A stretch of DNA of 64,000 nucleotides from Streptomyces sp. NBC_00234 (GTDB lineage: Bacteria; Actinomycetota; Actinomycetes; Streptomycetales; Streptomycetaceae). The DNA lies in NCBI RefSeq assembly GCF_036195325.1, contig NZ_CP108101.1:4774001-4838000 (forward strand). Reading direction: 5' to 3'. A model generated the notes under the pieces. That model saw only the letters and a program-made list of their open reading frames with translations. It did no database searches and was not told the DNA's origin. Positions 8,117 to 16,512 of this stretch are shown here, piece by piece; position 1 is the first letter of the stretch, and every line of letters starts with the position of its first letter. A program made the position numbers and the translations under genes.

Positions 8117-9672
8117 CCGCAGCCGTCGTCACCACCGCGGCCGAGAGCACCACAAGCCTCGTCCAGTCCGTCGACTGGCTCGCGATCGCGCCCCCCGTCA
8201 TCGCCGCCGCGGTGGCCCTCGGGGTGCTCGTCGCCGACCTCTTCCTGGCCGAGCGGCACAAGCCGCTCCTCGGGTACGTGACCATCGCCGGACTCGTCGC
8301 GGCCCTCGCCTTCCTCGTACCGCTGCGCGACGGCGACCGCTCCACGTTCTGCGTCTCCGGCCCGGCCGAGGCGTGCAGCTACACCGCCGACCACTTCGCC
8401 CTGGTCATCCAGGCCCTGGTACTCGGCGGCGCCCTGCTCACCGCGCTGCTCTCCCTCGACGACACCCGCAAGCTGCCCGCGGGGGAGTACTGGTTCCTGC
8501 TGCTCTCCTCCGCGGCCGGCGCGGCCCTCCTGCCCGCGGCCCGGGACCTCGCCACGCTCGTCGTCGCCCTCGAAGTCGCCTCGCTCCCCGCGTTCGCGCT
8601 CGTCGGCATCAAGCGCGGCGACCGGCGTTCCTCCGAAGCGGCGCTGAAGTTCTTCCTGTCCTCCGTCGTCGCCACCGCCGTCATGCTTCTGGGTGTCAGC
8701 TTCGTGTACGCGACGACCGGCACCATGCACCTCACCGAGATCGCCGCCCGCCTCGACGACGTGCCGGGCCAGTTCGACACCCTCGCCAAGGCCGGTGTCG
8801 TCCTCACCCTCGTCGGATTCGCGTTCAAGACGGCCGCAGCCCCGTTCCACTTCTGGGTCCCCGACACCTATGTGGGCGCGCCGCTGCCCATCGCCGCGTA
8901 CCTCTCCGTCGTCGGCAAGGCGGTCGGCTTCTCCGGCCTCATCCTCGTCACGGTGATCGCGTTCCCGTCGTACGCCGACGTCTGGGGACCGGCCGTCGCC
9001 GTCCTCGCGGCGCTCACCATGACCATCGGCAACGTCGCCGCCCTCCGGCAGAGCGCCACCCGCGCCCGCAGCGCCGTACGCCTGCTCGCCTGGTCCTCCG
9101 TCGCCCAGGCCGGCTACCTCCTGGTCCCGATCGCCGCCGCCGCGTACTCCAGCGACGAACAGATCGGCTCGACCGTCGCGTACGCCCTGATGTACGCCGT
9201 CGTGAACCTCGGCGCCTTCGCGGTGGCCGCCGTGGTGGCCCGTACGCACCCGGGCAACCGGATCTCCGACTACCGCGGTCTCTACGCCACGCGCCCCCTC
9301 ACGGCGCTCGCGATGGGCTTCTTCCTGCTCTGCCTGGCCGGTCTGCCGCCCGGCATCATCGGCCTCTTCGCCAAGGTCACCGTCTTCTCGGCGGCCGTGG
9401 ACGCGGGGCTCGGCTGGCTCGCGGTCGTGATGGCCGTCAACGTCGTGATCGCGCTCTACTACTACCTCCAGTGGACCGCGCTGCTCTTCCGCGCCCCGGA
9501 GACCGCCGAAGCCGCCGAAGGCGCCACGGAGTCCACCCCGGCCCCCGCCGTGACCAGGCTCCGCGTCCCGGCCCCCCTCACCACGGCCCTCGTCCTCACC
9601 ACCGTCGTCGGCATCGTCCTCTCCGGCGCCCCGCAGCTCGTCCTGAGGTTCGCCGCCGTCAATCTCTTCTGA
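8113..9672 (+). CDS. nuoN: NADH-quinone oxidoreductase subunit N
   Basis: Third antiporter-like subunit and the last gene of the cluster, 519 residues. Seen are LEVASLPAFALVGIKRGD with the channel Glu, SSEAALKFFLSS with the Lys, and FKTAAAPFHFWVPDTYVGAP. GTG 8113 has an AGGAGG site at 8101-8106. The operon contains A, B, C, H-N only, so a product resembling the membrane arm plus N2, N6a and N6b is expected, with another, unseen electron-input module. Confidence 0.95.
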   Translation: MTAAVVTTAAESTTSLVQSVDWLAIAPPVIAAAVALGVLVADLFLAERHKPLLGYVTIAGLVAALAFLVPLRDGDRSTFCVSGPAEACSYTADHFALVIQALVLGGALLTALLSLDDTRKLPAGEYWFLLLSSAAGAALLPAARDLATLVVALEVASLPAFALVGIKRGDRRSSEAALKFFLSSVVATAVMLLGVSFVYATTGTMHLTEIAARLDDVPGQFDTLAKAGVVLTLVGFAFKTAAAPFHFWVPDTYVGAPLPIAAYLSVVGKAVGFSGLILVTVIAFPSYADVWGPAVAVLAALTMTIGNVAALRQSATRARSAVRLLAWSSVAQAGYLLVPIAAAAYSSDEQIGSTVAYALMYAVVNLGAFAVAAVVARTHPGNRISDYRGLYATRPLTALAMGFFLLCLAGLPPGIIGLFAKVTVFSAAVDAGLGWLAVVMAVNVVIALYYYLQWTALLFRAPETAEAAEGATESTPAPAVTRLRVPAPLTTALVLTTVVGIVLSGAPQLVLRFAAVNLF

Positions 9673-9761
9673 CCGGCCCAAGATCGGTTTGCCCGGAGCA
9701 GCCGCCACACGGCATGGTCTTGCCTGCATACGTCACGTATCGAGCAAAGAGGAGCAAAGCG

Positions 9762-10226
9762 GTGCTGAACGGGTTCAAGGACTTCATCCTGCGCGGGAAC
9801 GTCATCTCGATGGCCATCGGCCTGGCCGTCGGAGCGGCCTTCACGGCCGTCGTCACCGGCTTCAGCACGGCCTTCATCACCCCGCTGATCGGTCTCGCCA
9901 CCGGCTCCGTGGGTGACTTCAGCGCGGCGGAGTTCAGCGTCGAGGGCGCGATCTTCCCGTACGGAAAGTTCCTGGCCGCCGCCATCGCCTTCCTCATCAC
10001 CGCCGCGGTCCTCTACTTCTGCGTCGTCGTGCCGATGGCCAAGGTGCAGAACCGATTCACGACCAAGGAAGAAGAGAAGAAGGCCGACATCAAGGCCGCC
10101 CTGCGCGACTGCCCCCGCTGCTTCTCGGAGATCCCGGCCGTCGCCTCCCGCTGCGGCCACTGCACCAGCGAGGTCGAGCCCGACCACGAGGCGCTGGCGC
10201 TCGCGGGTCTTCCCGCCCAGCGCTGA
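9762..10226 (+). CDS. mscL: Large-conductance mechanosensitive channel with zinc-ribbon tail
   Basis: Opens under membrane tension to release solutes during osmotic downshock. The N-terminus FKDFILRGNVISMAIGLAVG is the MscL amphipathic helix plus TM1; TM2 is near residues 70-91. After the charged cytoplasmic helix (KEEEKK) there is an added Cys117-x2-Cys120 ... Cys131-x2-Cys134 motif that looks like a zinc ribbon. GTG 9762 is preferred because of the GAGGAG site at 9749-9754; ATG 9714 would add 16 residues without homology to the family. It follows nuoN by 89 nt. Confidence 0.9.
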   Translation: MLNGFKDFILRGNVISMAIGLAVGAAFTAVVTGFSTAFITPLIGLATGSVGDFSAAEFSVEGAIFPYGKFLAAAIAFLITAAVLYFCVVVPMAKVQNRFTTKEEEKKADIKAALRDCPRCFSEIPAVASRCGHCTSEVEPDHEALALAGLPAQR

Positions 10227-10350
10227 GGCAGTCGCGACCGCGCCCTCCGAACACGGCGCAGGCAGCGGCCGGCCACCCGGACGGCCCATGCCTGCGCCCG
10301 CGCGCACAAGGGAACTAGCTTTCCCCGCCTGGCGTTGACCAGTACGGGAG

Positions 10351-10370
10351 GCTCCACTGGGGAGTGGAGC
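10351..10370. repeat. Perfect inverted repeat upstream of htpX
   Basis: GCTCCACT, a 4-nt GGGG loop, then AGTGGAGC, about 48 nt before the htpX start. It may be an operator or a leader hairpin. A TTGACC sequence lies just upstream at 10335-10340, but no well-spaced -10 is evident. Confidence 0.6.
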
Positions 10371-10417
10371 ACCACCAAGCAAAGGGTTCCCCTGCCGCAC
10401 CATCTGGAGGGCGTACC

Positions 10418-11281
10418 GTGCACCGCCGGCACAACGGGCTGAGAACCGCCGTACTCCTCGGGGGCCTGTCAGCACTCATCATCGTCATCGGCAGCTTCTT
10501 CGGCCGTACGGGGCTGATCGTGGCCCTCGTCGTCGCGATCGGCACCAACGCCTACGCCTACTGGAACAGCGACAAGCTCGCACTCCGCGCCATGCGGGCC
10601 AGGCCCGTCAGCGAGTTCGAGGCGCCACAGCTCTACCGCATCGTCCGTGAGCTCTCGACCGCCGCCCGGCAGCCCATGCCCCGGCTCTACATCTCCCCGA
10701 CCCAGGCGCCCAACGCGTTCGCGACGGGCCGCAACCCGCGCAACGCGGCCGTGTGCTGCACCGAGGGCATCCTCCAGATCCTCGACGAGCGCGAGCTCCG
10801 GGGGGTGCTGGGGCACGAGCTGAGCCACGTCTACAACCGCGACATCCTCATCTCGTCGGTCGCGGGCGCGCTCGCCTCCGTGATCATGTTCCTGGTGAAC
10901 TTCGCCTGGCTGATTCCTGTCGGCCGGTCCAACGACGACGAGGGCCCCGGGCTCTTCGGCATGCTGCTGATCATGATCCTCGGCCCGCTCGCGGCCTCGG
11001 TGATCCAGCTCGCCGTCAGCCGCTCCCGGGAGTACGAGGCGGACGCCTCGGGAGCCCAGCTCACCGGCGACCCACTTGCCCTCGCGAGCGCTCTGCGTAA
11101 GCTCGAAGCAGGTACGAAACAGCTTCCGCTGCCACCCGAGCCGAAGATCGAGACCGCGAGTCACATGATGATCGCGAACCCGTTCCGACCCGGCCGCGGT
11201 ATGTCCAAGATGTTCTCGACGCACCCGCCGATGGCGGAACGCATTGCCCGACTCGAGCAGATGGCAGGTCATCGCCCGTGA
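10418..11281 (+). CDS. htpX: Membrane zinc metalloprotease HtpX
   Basis: M48-family endopeptidase that degrades misfolded membrane proteins. It has 287 residues, the typical length. Two N-terminal hydrophobic segments (about 10-47) precede the zinc site H133-E-L-S-H137, and the third ligand is the Glu in EYEADASGA. Two more hydrophobic segments lie between them. GTG 10418 is chosen for the GGAGGG site at 10406-10411; an upstream in-frame ATG at 10364 lacks such support and falls just after the inverted repeat. The stop overlaps the next gene by 4 nt. Confidence 0.93.
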   Translation: MHRRHNGLRTAVLLGGLSALIIVIGSFFGRTGLIVALVVAIGTNAYAYWNSDKLALRAMRARPVSEFEAPQLYRIVRELSTAARQPMPRLYISPTQAPNAFATGRNPRNAAVCCTEGILQILDERELRGVLGHELSHVYNRDILISSVAGALASVIMFLVNFAWLIPVGRSNDDEGPGLFGMLLIMILGPLAASVIQLAVSRSREYEADASGAQLTGDPLALASALRKLEAGTKQLPLPPEPKIETASHMMIANPFRPGRGMSKMFSTHPPMAERIARLEQMAGHRP

Positions 11282-11670
11282 AGACAATTCTGAACGTCAT
11301 ATGGCTGATTCTCTGCGGCTTCTGGATGTTCCTCGGCTACGTGACCGCGGGACTCCTGCTCTGCATCACGATCATCGGCATCCCGTTCGGGCTGGCCGCG
11401 TTCCGCATCGGCATCTACGCCCTCTGGCCCTTCGGCTACACGGTCGTGGACCGCCATGACGCGGGCGCCCCCTCCTGCGTCGGGAACGTCCTCTGGCTGA
11501 TCCTCGCCGGATGGTGGCTCGCCCTCGGCCACATCTTCACGGGCATCGCCCTGTGCATCACGATCATCGGAATCCCGCTGGGCATCGCGAACTTCAAGCT
11601 CATCCCGGTCTCGCTGATGCCGCTCGGCAAGGAGATCGTCCGCTCGGACCAGCCGTTCGCCACCCGTTAG
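11278..11670 (+). CDS. YccF-domain membrane protein
   Basis: 130 residues made of two similar halves: ILNVIWLILCGFWMFLGYV with CITIIGIPFGLAAFRI, then VGNVLWLILAGWWLALGHI with CITIIGIPLGIANFKL. This duplicated pattern is that of the YccF family (DUF307), small inner-membrane proteins of unknown function. GTG 11278 overlaps the htpX stop by 4 nt, so the two are co-translated and may act together in membrane quality control. The 3' end overlaps the convergent AlkB-like gene by 4 nt. Confidence 0.88.
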   Translation: MKTILNVIWLILCGFWMFLGYVTAGLLLCITIIGIPFGLAAFRIGIYALWPFGYTVVDRHDAGAPSCVGNVLWLILAGWWLALGHIFTGIALCITIIGIPLGIANFKLIPVSLMPLGKEIVRSDQPFATR

Positions 11671-12398
11671 GGCCGGTCGTCACACTTCCGTCTGCCGCGC
11701 GGTGTCTGACCCTGGGGCCGGTCGTCCAAGCCACCGCCGGGCCCCGCGAGCCCGGTCTCGCGCAGCGTCAGGTTGAGCCGCCCGCCGCGCATCCCGCTCG
11801 CGGGATCGGCTGTCCCGGCGTACACCTTGGGCACCCCGTGGAACGCGTAACGCGACGGCCCGCCGAACACGAACAGATCGCCCGAGGCCAACTCCACGTC
11901 CGTGTAGGGCCGTCCACGGTCCTCGGTGTTCCCGAAGCGGAACACGCACCGGTCACCGATGCTCAACGACACCACAGGAGCGCCGGAGCGCTCCTCCTTG
12001 TCCTGGTGCATGCCCATCCGCGCGGCACCGTCATAGAAGTTGATCAGCGCGGCGTCCGGTGCGTACGCCTCCGCCGTGCCCGCGTCCCCGTATGCCTCCG
12101 CCACCGCCGCCCGCCCCAACTCGCCGAGCCGGACGGGGAACGGGGCCACCCGGGCGCCGTTCACGTCGTCCGCGGTACGGGAATAGCGGTACGGCTGCCA
12201 GTGCCACCCCAGGCACACCGTCCGGACCGACATCACGCCACCGGCCGGCAGCACCGTGTGCCGCAGCGGCACGGGCCCGTGGGCCCACTCGCGGCACGCC
12301 TCGACCAACTCCCGCTGCTGCTCCTCAGAAAGCCACTCGGGCACATGGACGGCACCCGGAGCGACGACGGCCCGGGGCCGTGGAAAGAGACCTGACAC
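11667..12398 (-). CDS. AlkB-like 2-oxoglutarate/Fe(II) dioxygenase
   Basis: Predicted oxidative demethylase of alkylated bases. The AlkB fold signature is present: INFYDGAARMGMHQDKEE with iron ligands His131 and Asp133, SLSIGDRCVFRFG, the third ligand His187 in RYAFHGVP, and the 2-oxoglutarate-binding Arg in RLNLTLRETG near the C-terminus. I use GTG at 12398, which has an AGAAGGG site upstream on this strand; GTG 12422 adds eight residues. The gene starts 37 nt after the Ogt-like gene, which also repairs alkyl damage, so they probably form one operon. Confidence 0.87.
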   Translation of the reverse strand: MSGLFPRPRAVVAPGAVHVPEWLSEEQQRELVEACREWAHGPVPLRHTVLPAGGVMSVRTVCLGWHWQPYRYSRTADDVNGARVAPFPVRLGELGRAAVAEAYGDAGTAEAYAPDAALINFYDGAARMGMHQDKEERSGAPVVSLSIGDRCVFRFGNTEDRGRPYTDVELASGDLFVFGGPSRYAFHGVPKVYAGTADPASGMRGGRLNLTLRETGLAGPGGGLDDRPQGQTPRGRRKCDDRP

Positions 12399-12435
12399 CG
12401 AGGCACCACCCTTCTCCCTCACCCGCGCGGACGCG

Positions 12436-12972
12436 TCACCCCGCGACCCGTCCGGGGCCGTCCACCGGAGCCCCCTCGAGCCCCAGCAACTGCTTCTTGC
12501 GCTCCAGCCCGCCCGCGTAGCCCCGCAGCGCCCCGTCCGCGCCGATGACCCGGTGACAGGGCCGGACGATCAGCAGCGGATTGCGCCCGATCGCCGTTCC
12601 CACCGCCCGCACCCCCGGCCCCGGGGAGCCGACCTGCTCGGCCACCTGGCCGTACGACACGGTCTCCCCGTACGGGATCGCGTCCAGCGCTTTCCAGACA
12701 CGCCGCTGGAAGTCCGTGCCGACCCCATCGGCGTACGCGACGTCGAAGCGGGTCAGCCGTCCCTCGAAGTAGGCCGCGAGCTGTCCGGCGATTCCGGCGA
12801 ACGCCTCCGGGGCGTGGAGCCATCCGTCCTGGACCGTGGAGCCACCCTTCTGGCCCGGCAGGGACAGCGACACCAGGGCCACACCGGACGCCGCACCAGC
12901 AGCCCCGGAGGCCCTCTCGCCGACGAGCAGAAGCTCGCCCAGCGGGCTGCCCACCCTCGCGTACATCGTCAT
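12436..12972 (-). CDS. ogt: Methylated-DNA-protein cysteine methyltransferase
   Basis: Suicide repair enzyme that moves the alkyl group of O6-alkylguanine to its own cysteine. The active site is PCHRV with Cys139; the preceding DNA-binding helix-turn-helix includes TDFQRRVWKALDAIPYGET and the arginine finger region RAVGTAIGRNP. It has 178 residues, typical of the single-domain Ogt type without the Ada regulatory domain. ATG 12972 has an AAGGAG site 10 nt upstream. It lies upstream of the AlkB-like gene on the same strand. Confidence 0.93.
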   Translation of the reverse strand: MTMYARVGSPLGELLLVGERASGAAGAASGVALVSLSLPGQKGGSTVQDGWLHAPEAFAGIAGQLAAYFEGRLTRFDVAYADGVGTDFQRRVWKALDAIPYGETVSYGQVAEQVGSPGPGVRAVGTAIGRNPLLIVRPCHRVIGADGALRGYAGGLERKKQLLGLEGAPVDGPGRVAG

Positions 12973-13158
12973 GACCCTCACGCTCCTTGCCCGTATCGCT
13001 TGCTGCCCTGCCGAGTCTGCGACCCGCAACGGCCCGCGACCGGCGGTATTCGGACATCGCGTCCGACGTCCGCGGAGACCGCGACCGGAACGAATACGGG
13101 GCGGACTGCCGACCGGCACGCCCGCCCCGCCCGCGACTGCCGCACGGCAGCGACCGGA

Positions 13159-13647
13159 CTACCGGTAGTTCGCGAACTGCACCGCGAAGTCGAGGTCCTT
13201 GCCCTTCAGCAGCGCCTGGACGGTCTGCAGGTCGTCCCGGCTCTTCGAGCTGACCCGCAGCTCGTCGCCCTGGACGAGCGCCTTGACGCCCTTGGGACCC
13301 TCATCGCGAATGATCTTCGCCACCTTCTTGGCGTTCTCCTGGGAGATGCCTTCCTCGATCGTGGCGAAGATCTTGTACTCCTTGCCGGAGAGCTGCGGCT
13401 CACCCGCGTCCAGCGCCTTCAGCGAGATACCGCGCTTGACCAGCTTGGACTGGAAGATGTCGAGGATGGCCTTGACCCGCTCCTCGCCGTTCGCCTCCAT
13501 CAGGATCTTCTCGCCGGACCACGAGATCGTGGCGCCCGTGCCCTTGAAGTCGTAGCGCTGGGAGATCTCCTTGGCGGCCTGGTTGAGGGCGTTGTCGACC
13601 TCCTGCCGCTCGACCTTCGAGACGATGTCGAAACTGGAGTCGGCCAT
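13159..13647 (-). CDS. YajQ-family nucleotide-binding protein
   Basis: 162 residues beginning MADSSFDIVSKVERQEVDNA, the invariant YajQ start, with RYDFKGT, LKALDAGEPQ, SQENAKKVAKIIRD and VSSKSRDDLQ following. The family has two similar ferredoxin-like domains; some members bind nucleotides or cyclic di-GMP, but no role has been shown for actinobacterial members. ATG 13647 has an AAGGAG site upstream. It is monocistronic, divergent from tRNA-Tyr. Confidence 0.93.
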   Translation of the reverse strand: MADSSFDIVSKVERQEVDNALNQAAKEISQRYDFKGTGATISWSGEKILMEANGEERVKAILDIFQSKLVKRGISLKALDAGEPQLSGKEYKIFATIEEGISQENAKKVAKIIRDEGPKGVKALVQGDELRVSSKSRDDLQTVQALLKGKDLDFAVQFANYR

Positions 13648-13812
13648 GACGTGTGGCTCCTTGCGTCGAATGCGTGTGACGTACGCCCAAAGCCTAGCCA
13701 TCCCGGCTCGTCCGGAGTGCTGATCAATTGGGTAGCGGAGCACCCCCAGTCATCGGGTATCGTTTACGTCGTCGCCCAGGGGGTCCTCACGGACTGCCCA
13801 GGCGCTGTTCTA

Positions 13813-13894
<82 letters not shown>

Positions 13895-13903
13895 CAGAAC
13901 GGG

Positions 13904-13948
13904 GAACCCCCGTCGACCTGCTGACAAGCAGATCGGCGGGGGTTTCTT
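13904..13948 (+). terminator. Terminator after tRNA-Tyr
   Basis: AACCCCCG (13905-13912) pairs with CGGGGGTT, with inner pairing CTGCT/AGCAG and a following T-rich stretch. Confidence 0.8.
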
Positions 13949-13968
13949 CATGTTTCCGGCAGGGGCTG

Positions 13969-14625
13969 TCAGTTGCCCGCGATGTCCTTCACCGCGACCG
14001 TCACCGGCACGTTCCCGGAAATGAGTTCCAGCGTGAGGCCCGCGCTGGCCGGGGTGTCCAGGAGTTCCACGATCGAGGCCGCCACGTCGTCGCGCGGCAC
14101 CGGGCCGCGGCCGGTCGAGGCCGCCAGGAGGATCAGGCCGGTGCCCGCGTCGTCCGTGAGCATGCCGGGACGCAGGATCGTCCAGTCCAGTGAGGGCCGG
14201 GAGCGTACGTAGTCGTCGGCCGCACCCTTGGCGCGCAGATACACGTCGAACACCTCGTTGCCCGCGTGGCCGGCGTCCGCGCCCATGGACGAGACCACCA
14301 CGTAGCGCCGCACGCCCGCCCGTTCCGCCGCGTCGGCGAAGAGCACCGCTGCCCCCCGGTCGACGGTGTCCTTGCGGGAGGTGCCGCTGTTCGGGCCCGC
14401 TCCGGCGGCGAACACCACGGCGTCGGCGCCGCGCAGCACCTCCGCGGTCTCCTCGACGGAGGCCGATTCGAGATCGAGGACGACCGGTTCGGCGCCCCTT
14501 TCCCGTAGGGCGTCGGCCTGTTTCGGATTGCGGATGATTCCGACCGCTTCGTCTCCGCGCGCAGCGAGCAGCCGCTCCAGCCGCAGCGCGATCTGACCAT
14601 GTCCACCTGCGATGACAATGCGCAT
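13969..14625 (-). CDS. NAD(P)-binding Rossmann protein (atypical SDR, NmrA-like)
   Basis: 218 residues starting MRIVIAGGHGQIALRLERLL, a GxxGxxG dinucleotide-binding loop, followed by ADAVVFAAGAG and YVVVSSMGAD (strands 4 and 5) and TILRPGMLTDD. It resembles the SDR_a5/YwnB-type subgroup, which lacks the catalytic Tyr-x3-Lys of classical SDRs. ATG 14625 is taken as the start because it begins the first strand of the fold. Substrate unknown. It is 35 nt downstream of the deaminase-like gene on the same strand and could be co-transcribed. Confidence 0.85.
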   Translation of the reverse strand: MRIVIAGGHGQIALRLERLLAARGDEAVGIIRNPKQADALRERGAEPVVLDLESASVEETAEVLRGADAVVFAAGAGPNSGTSRKDTVDRGAAVLFADAAERAGVRRYVVVSSMGADAGHAGNEVFDVYLRAKGAADDYVRSRPSLDWTILRPGMLTDDAGTGLILLAASTGRGPVPRDDVAASIVELLDTPASAGLTLELISGNVPVTVAVKDIAGN

Positions 14626-14659
14626 GCCCCCGACCGTACGCCGCAGCGGGCGAGCGTGC

Positions 14660-16018
14660 TCACGAGCCGCAGCCGGGACCCTTGCCGGGCCCTCCTTCCG
14701 GTGCGCAGGGGCCACCCGAAGGAGGGCCCTTCTCGGGGCGGCCCTGGCGTGGGAGGTCGAGTGGGACGGTCGCCTCCGAGTCGCAGTACTCGCGCACGGC
14801 GCTGGTCCGCGCGACCACCCGGCCCCGGTGGACCACGATCCGGCTGTACGCGAGGGAGAGCACGCCGGAGAGCCGCTCCCCGCGCACCGCGAGGAGCTCC
14901 GCGGGGAAGCCCGCCTCGACGCGTACCTCGGGAAGCCCCATGGCCGCCCTGGCAGCCGCCGAGACGGCCTCGTAGGCGTGCTCGGCGCGCATGCCGTGCT
15001 GGGAGGCCAGGAGGTAGGCGGCTTCGAGCGGGTCGCCGCGGCCCACGGGGTTGGCGACGTCCCGCAGTGCCCCGCTGCCCGCCGCGACCCGGACCCCGGC
15101 GGCCCGCAGCAGCCGTACGGGCGCGGAACCCCGGCGCTCGACGCCGGAACAGCCGCCCTGGGGGAGGCAGATGACGGTCACTCCGGCGGCGGCGAGCTGG
15201 TCGGCGGCGCGGACGGCGGCTTCGAGGGGCAGCTGGGACAGACCGCCGCAGGGGCCGATGGAGACGCCCGGCCGCAGTCCGGCCGCCATGGCGGCGAGCC
15301 GGGCCAGCCGGGCCGGATCGTCACTGTCCGTGTGCAGATCCACGGGGCAGCCGTGCTCGGCGGCGATCTCCAGGACGGCCTCGGCGTAGCCGGCCGGGTC
15401 GGGATCGAGGTCGGGGCAGCCTCCGACCACGCCCGCGCCCATCTTCACGGCGTCGCGCAGCATGGCGAGGCTGTCGGCGCCCGCGACGCCGGTGAGCAGG
15501 CGGGGCACGGCGACCGGAGTGAGGTCGGCGAGCCCGCGCAGCGCACGCCGGGCCTGGAGGACGGCTTCGAGCGGGGCGAGCCCCTGGACGTCCCCGATGC
15601 GCACGTGGGAGCGCAGCGCGGTCGCGCCGTGCCCGACCTGGAGCAACGCGGCCTCGGTGGCGCGGCGCTGGATGTCCTCGGCGAGGTGGGACGCCGGGCC
15701 CTGGCTGTCCGGCCCGGCGCTGTCGGCGGTGAGCGCCGTGTCGCTGTGCGCGTGGGGTTCGGCGGGGGCCGGGAGCAGCAGGTAGCCACGCAGGTCCACA
15801 CGGGCGCCCCGGGCGGTCAGGCTGCCCGCGGTGCCGACGGCTTCGATACGGCCGCCACTGAGCCGTACGTCCACGATGCGGCCGTCGGTGAGCCCGGCGC
15901 CGCACAGGACGAGTGCGGCGTCGGGAGCGGCTGTGGCGTCGGGGCTGCTCGCGGGGCCGGCCGCACCGGCACCGTCGGCCGCGCTGTCGTCGGGCCGCCG
16001 CGGCTGGCTGTCGGGCAT
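14660..16018 (-). CDS. Cytosine-deaminase-like amidohydrolase with altered active site
   Basis: 452 residues that align along their length with CodA-type deaminases as I recall them. The first metal motif is present (PAEPHAHSDT, His89/His91), as is the third His in DLHTDSDD (His229). Three further active-site positions look changed: the catalytic Glu of HCDE is Ser232, the ASHT metal His is replaced in VSIGPCGGL (about 253-260), and the Asp of GHDD is Gly316 in AAGSGALRD. Either the substrate and metal chemistry differ or activity is lost. ATG 16018 has an AGGAG site. A Pro/Gly-rich tail ends the protein. Confidence 0.8.
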   Translation of the reverse strand: MPDSQPRRPDDSAADGAGAAGPASSPDATAAPDAALVLCGAGLTDGRIVDVRLSGGRIEAVGTAGSLTARGARVDLRGYLLLPAPAEPHAHSDTALTADSAGPDSQGPASHLAEDIQRRATEAALLQVGHGATALRSHVRIGDVQGLAPLEAVLQARRALRGLADLTPVAVPRLLTGVAGADSLAMLRDAVKMGAGVVGGCPDLDPDPAGYAEAVLEIAAEHGCPVDLHTDSDDPARLARLAAMAAGLRPGVSIGPCGGLSQLPLEAAVRAADQLAAAGVTVICLPQGGCSGVERRGSAPVRLLRAAGVRVAAGSGALRDVANPVGRGDPLEAAYLLASQHGMRAEHAYEAVSAAARAAMGLPEVRVEAGFPAELLAVRGERLSGVLSLAYSRIVVHRGRVVARTSAVREYCDSEATVPLDLPRQGRPEKGPPSGGPCAPEGGPGKGPGCGS

Positions 16019-16394
16019 CGTGCTCCTGGAGGAGGGGGGCAAGATCACACAGAGTGAGTCGAGCCTAGGGGGGTACCCGGTCCGCTTCGATGAGGAGCGA
16101 AATAGTCGTACCGGTGTGGCCTTGCGGGACGCGCGTGACCCCTGGGTGCGGCAGGAGGCGGGGTGTCCCGGGAACGTGCCGTACCGCTCTCCGGCTCCGC
16201 GACCGGAACCCCTGTGCGAGTCCCCGGTGGGGGCCCGCCGGGAGGCCGATCGGGAGGTCGATCAAGAGTCCGATCAAGTGCCTGGTCAAGGGCCTGATCA
16301 AGGGGTCCGGGACGGGTCCGGTCGACGCCGCGGAGAAGGCCGCGGAAACGGATTTGGGCGATCGGCGACAGACCGTGTAATGTCTTCATCGCTC
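16019..16394. other. Intergenic stretch before tRNA-Thr
   Basis: No coding gene is supported here. It holds the start region of the minus-strand deaminase-like gene, an imperfect 12-13 nt repeat of the type gatcaag-nnn-cc at about 16240-16306, and the tRNA-Thr promoter at its right end. Confidence 0.7.
16354..16383 (+). promoter_or_regulatory. Promoter of tRNA-Thr
   Basis: TTGGGC (16354-16359), 18-nt spacer, TAATGT (16378-16383), ending 11 nt before the mature tRNA. Good match to the housekeeping HrdB-type consensus; assignment is by sequence only. Confidence 0.6.
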
Positions 16395-16467
16395 GCCCCA
16401 ATAGCTCAGTCGGTAGAGCGTCTCCATGGTAAGGAGAAGGTCTGCGGTTCGATTCCGCATTGGGGCT
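16395..16467 (+). tRNA. tRNA-Thr (GGT)
   Basis: 73 nt. Acceptor GCCCCAA pairs with TTGGGGC; anticodon GGT at 16428-16430 in loop ATGGTAA closed by TCTCC/GGAGA; T-arm GGTTCGATTCC. CCA is not encoded. Confidence 0.96.
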
Positions 16468-16512
16468 CTGGTGATCGGGAAACCCCGCTTCGGCGGGGGG
16501 ACTCGTCATCAA

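Noticed and set aside
13895..14000. Integrated SLP1-like element after tRNA-Tyr
   Set aside because: No integrase, replication gene or repeated tRNA end; a terminator and a normal chromosomal gene follow.
14660..16018. Calling this gene a functional cytosine deaminase (codA)
   Set aside because: Three active-site positions differ, so only family membership is claimed.
16240..16306. CRISPR-like short repeats
   Set aside because: Units of 12-13 nt follow each other without unique spacers, so they cannot be a CRISPR array.
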